A stretch of DNA of 14,312 bases, from the NCBI GenBank assembly GCA_002439285.1, contig DJTQ01000405.1, positions 1-14,312 on the forward strand, given 5' to 3'. This stretch comes from Paenibacillaceae bacterium UBA6304 (GTDB lineage: Bacteria; Bacillota; Bacilli; Paenibacillales; Paenibacillaceae). The notes under the pieces are model-generated. The model was not told where the DNA came from. It ran no database searches and saw nothing but the letters and a program-made list of their open reading frames with translations. Made by a program: the position numbers and the translations under genes. Positions 13,694 to 14,312 of this stretch are shown here, piece after piece (position 1 is the first letter of the stretch; the number at the start of each line of letters is the position of its first letter).

Positions 13694-14312
13694 TGACAAC
13701 CACACATCATTTTCAAGCTGAACAACTCGTAGCAGGTTATGATCGCAAGACGGTGATCCATGGAATTGATCTTGTTATTCCTAGCAATAAAATAAGCGTG
13801 CTTATCGGTGCAAACGGATGCGGAAAGTCCACGCTTCTCAAAACGTTGGCCCGGCTGATCAAGCCCATCTCCGGACAAATAACCGTGGACGGCAAACCGC
13901 TCGGCAAAATCCCTCCGAAGAAGCTAGCCCGGGTCGTAGGGATGCTTCCGCAATCCCCGATTGTGCCGGAAGGCATTACCGTAGCAGATCTGGTTGGGCG
14001 AGGAAGATTCCCTCATCAATCCATGTTTGGCGGGTGGAGCAAAAAGGATTATGAAGCCGTTGCCGAAGCGATGAATACGATGGATATTACCGAGTTTGCC
14101 AACCATGACATTGACGAACTCTCTGGCGGCCAAAGGCAACGCGTCTGGATTGCCATGGCACTGGCTCAACAGACCGATATTCTGTTTCTGGATGAACCGA
14201 CGACCTTTCTAGACATTACTTATCAAGTCGAAATTCTGGATCTGCTTACAGACCTTAACCGCCAGCATAACACGACAATTGTGATGGTTCTTCATGATAT
14301 CAACCTGTCGGC
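13690..14312 (+). CDS. Iron-siderophore ABC transporter ATPase (3' end outside window)
   Basis: 207 complete codons are visible of an ATPase of the FecE/FepC/YusV type; family length is about 255-275. Walker A is GANGCGKS (40-47), the ABC signature is LSGGQRQRVWIAMALAQ (from 144), Walker B is DILFLDEP (163-170), and the H-loop histidine is H202 in VLHDINLS. The Q-loop lies at MLPQSP. All nucleotide-binding residues are intact. ATP hydrolysis here powers import through the two permeases. It overlaps the preceding stop by ATGA; the ATG at 13693 is an equally good start because GGGGGAG (13681-13687) is five bases before it. It is closest in appearance to shared siderophore ATPases such as YusV, but I cannot confirm that. 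Confidence 0.95.
   Translation, partial: MMTTTHHFQAEQLVAGYDRKTVIHGIDLVIPSNKISVLIGANGCGKSTLLKTLARLIKPISGQITVDGKPLGKIPPKKLARVVGMLPQSPIVPEGITVADLVGRGRFPHQSMFGGWSKKDYEAVAEAMNTMDITEFANHDIDELSGGQRQRVWIAMALAQQTDILFLDEPTTFLDITYQVEILDLLTDLNRQHNTTIVMVLHDINLS

Overview
The window looks like chromosomal DNA of a spore-forming Bacillota, most likely Paenibacillus or a close relative. The reasons are moderate GC with strong AAGGAG-type ribosome binding sites and GTG/TTG starts, Bacillus-type YhaM and FecCD proteins, a Bacillus-type Fur box, a sigma-K-like promoter, and a very long decapeptide-repeat protein whose C-terminal 'WIA(I)G' domain I associate with Paenibacillus. The assignment is inference from content. 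No rRNA, tRNA, CRISPR, transposase or phage gene was seen.

Layout. (1) 1-1010, minus strand: a MarR-type repressor followed by the first 178 codons of a DHA2-family drug exporter, which reads like a self-regulated efflux operon. (2) 1309-2097, plus: an exported VanX-type D-alanyl-D-alanine dipeptidase. (3) 2225-2566, plus: a small degenerate cupin behind an FNR-like promoter, closed by a strong two-way terminator. (4) 2654-3610, minus: the 3'-5' exoribonuclease YhaM. (5) 3626-4052: a non-coding stretch with five or more short palindromes of one family and a 58-bp two-tier hairpin. (6) 4053-6284, minus: a secreted protein with three FMN-binding domains after a Thr/Lys/Pro linker, a candidate extracellular flavin electron carrier; a Crp/Fnr-like palindrome lies upstream. 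(7) 6610-10275 (perhaps from 10332), minus: a protein with 104 uninterrupted decapeptide repeats, a probable late-sporulation surface fibre. (8) 10541 to the right edge, plus: a Fur-controlled ferric-siderophore ABC importer (lipoprotein, two FecCD permeases, ATPase), translationally coupled and cut by the window end.

How the parts relate. The siderophore genes form one clear functional unit: the lipoprotein captures ferric siderophore outside the membrane, the two permeases form the channel and the ATPase drives import, with Fur repressing when iron is plentiful. The MarR/exporter pair is a second unit. The multi-FMN protein and the cupin each have an FNR/CRP-shaped palindrome upstream, so both may respond to oxygen or redox state; this is inference. 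The decapeptide-repeat gene is transcribed divergently from the siderophore operon, from its own sigma-K-like promoter.

The most unusual items are the 104-unit repeat protein, with its periodic histidines, 330-bp super-repeat and possible CTG start; the three-domain FMN protein; and the palindrome cluster between yhaM and the FMN gene.
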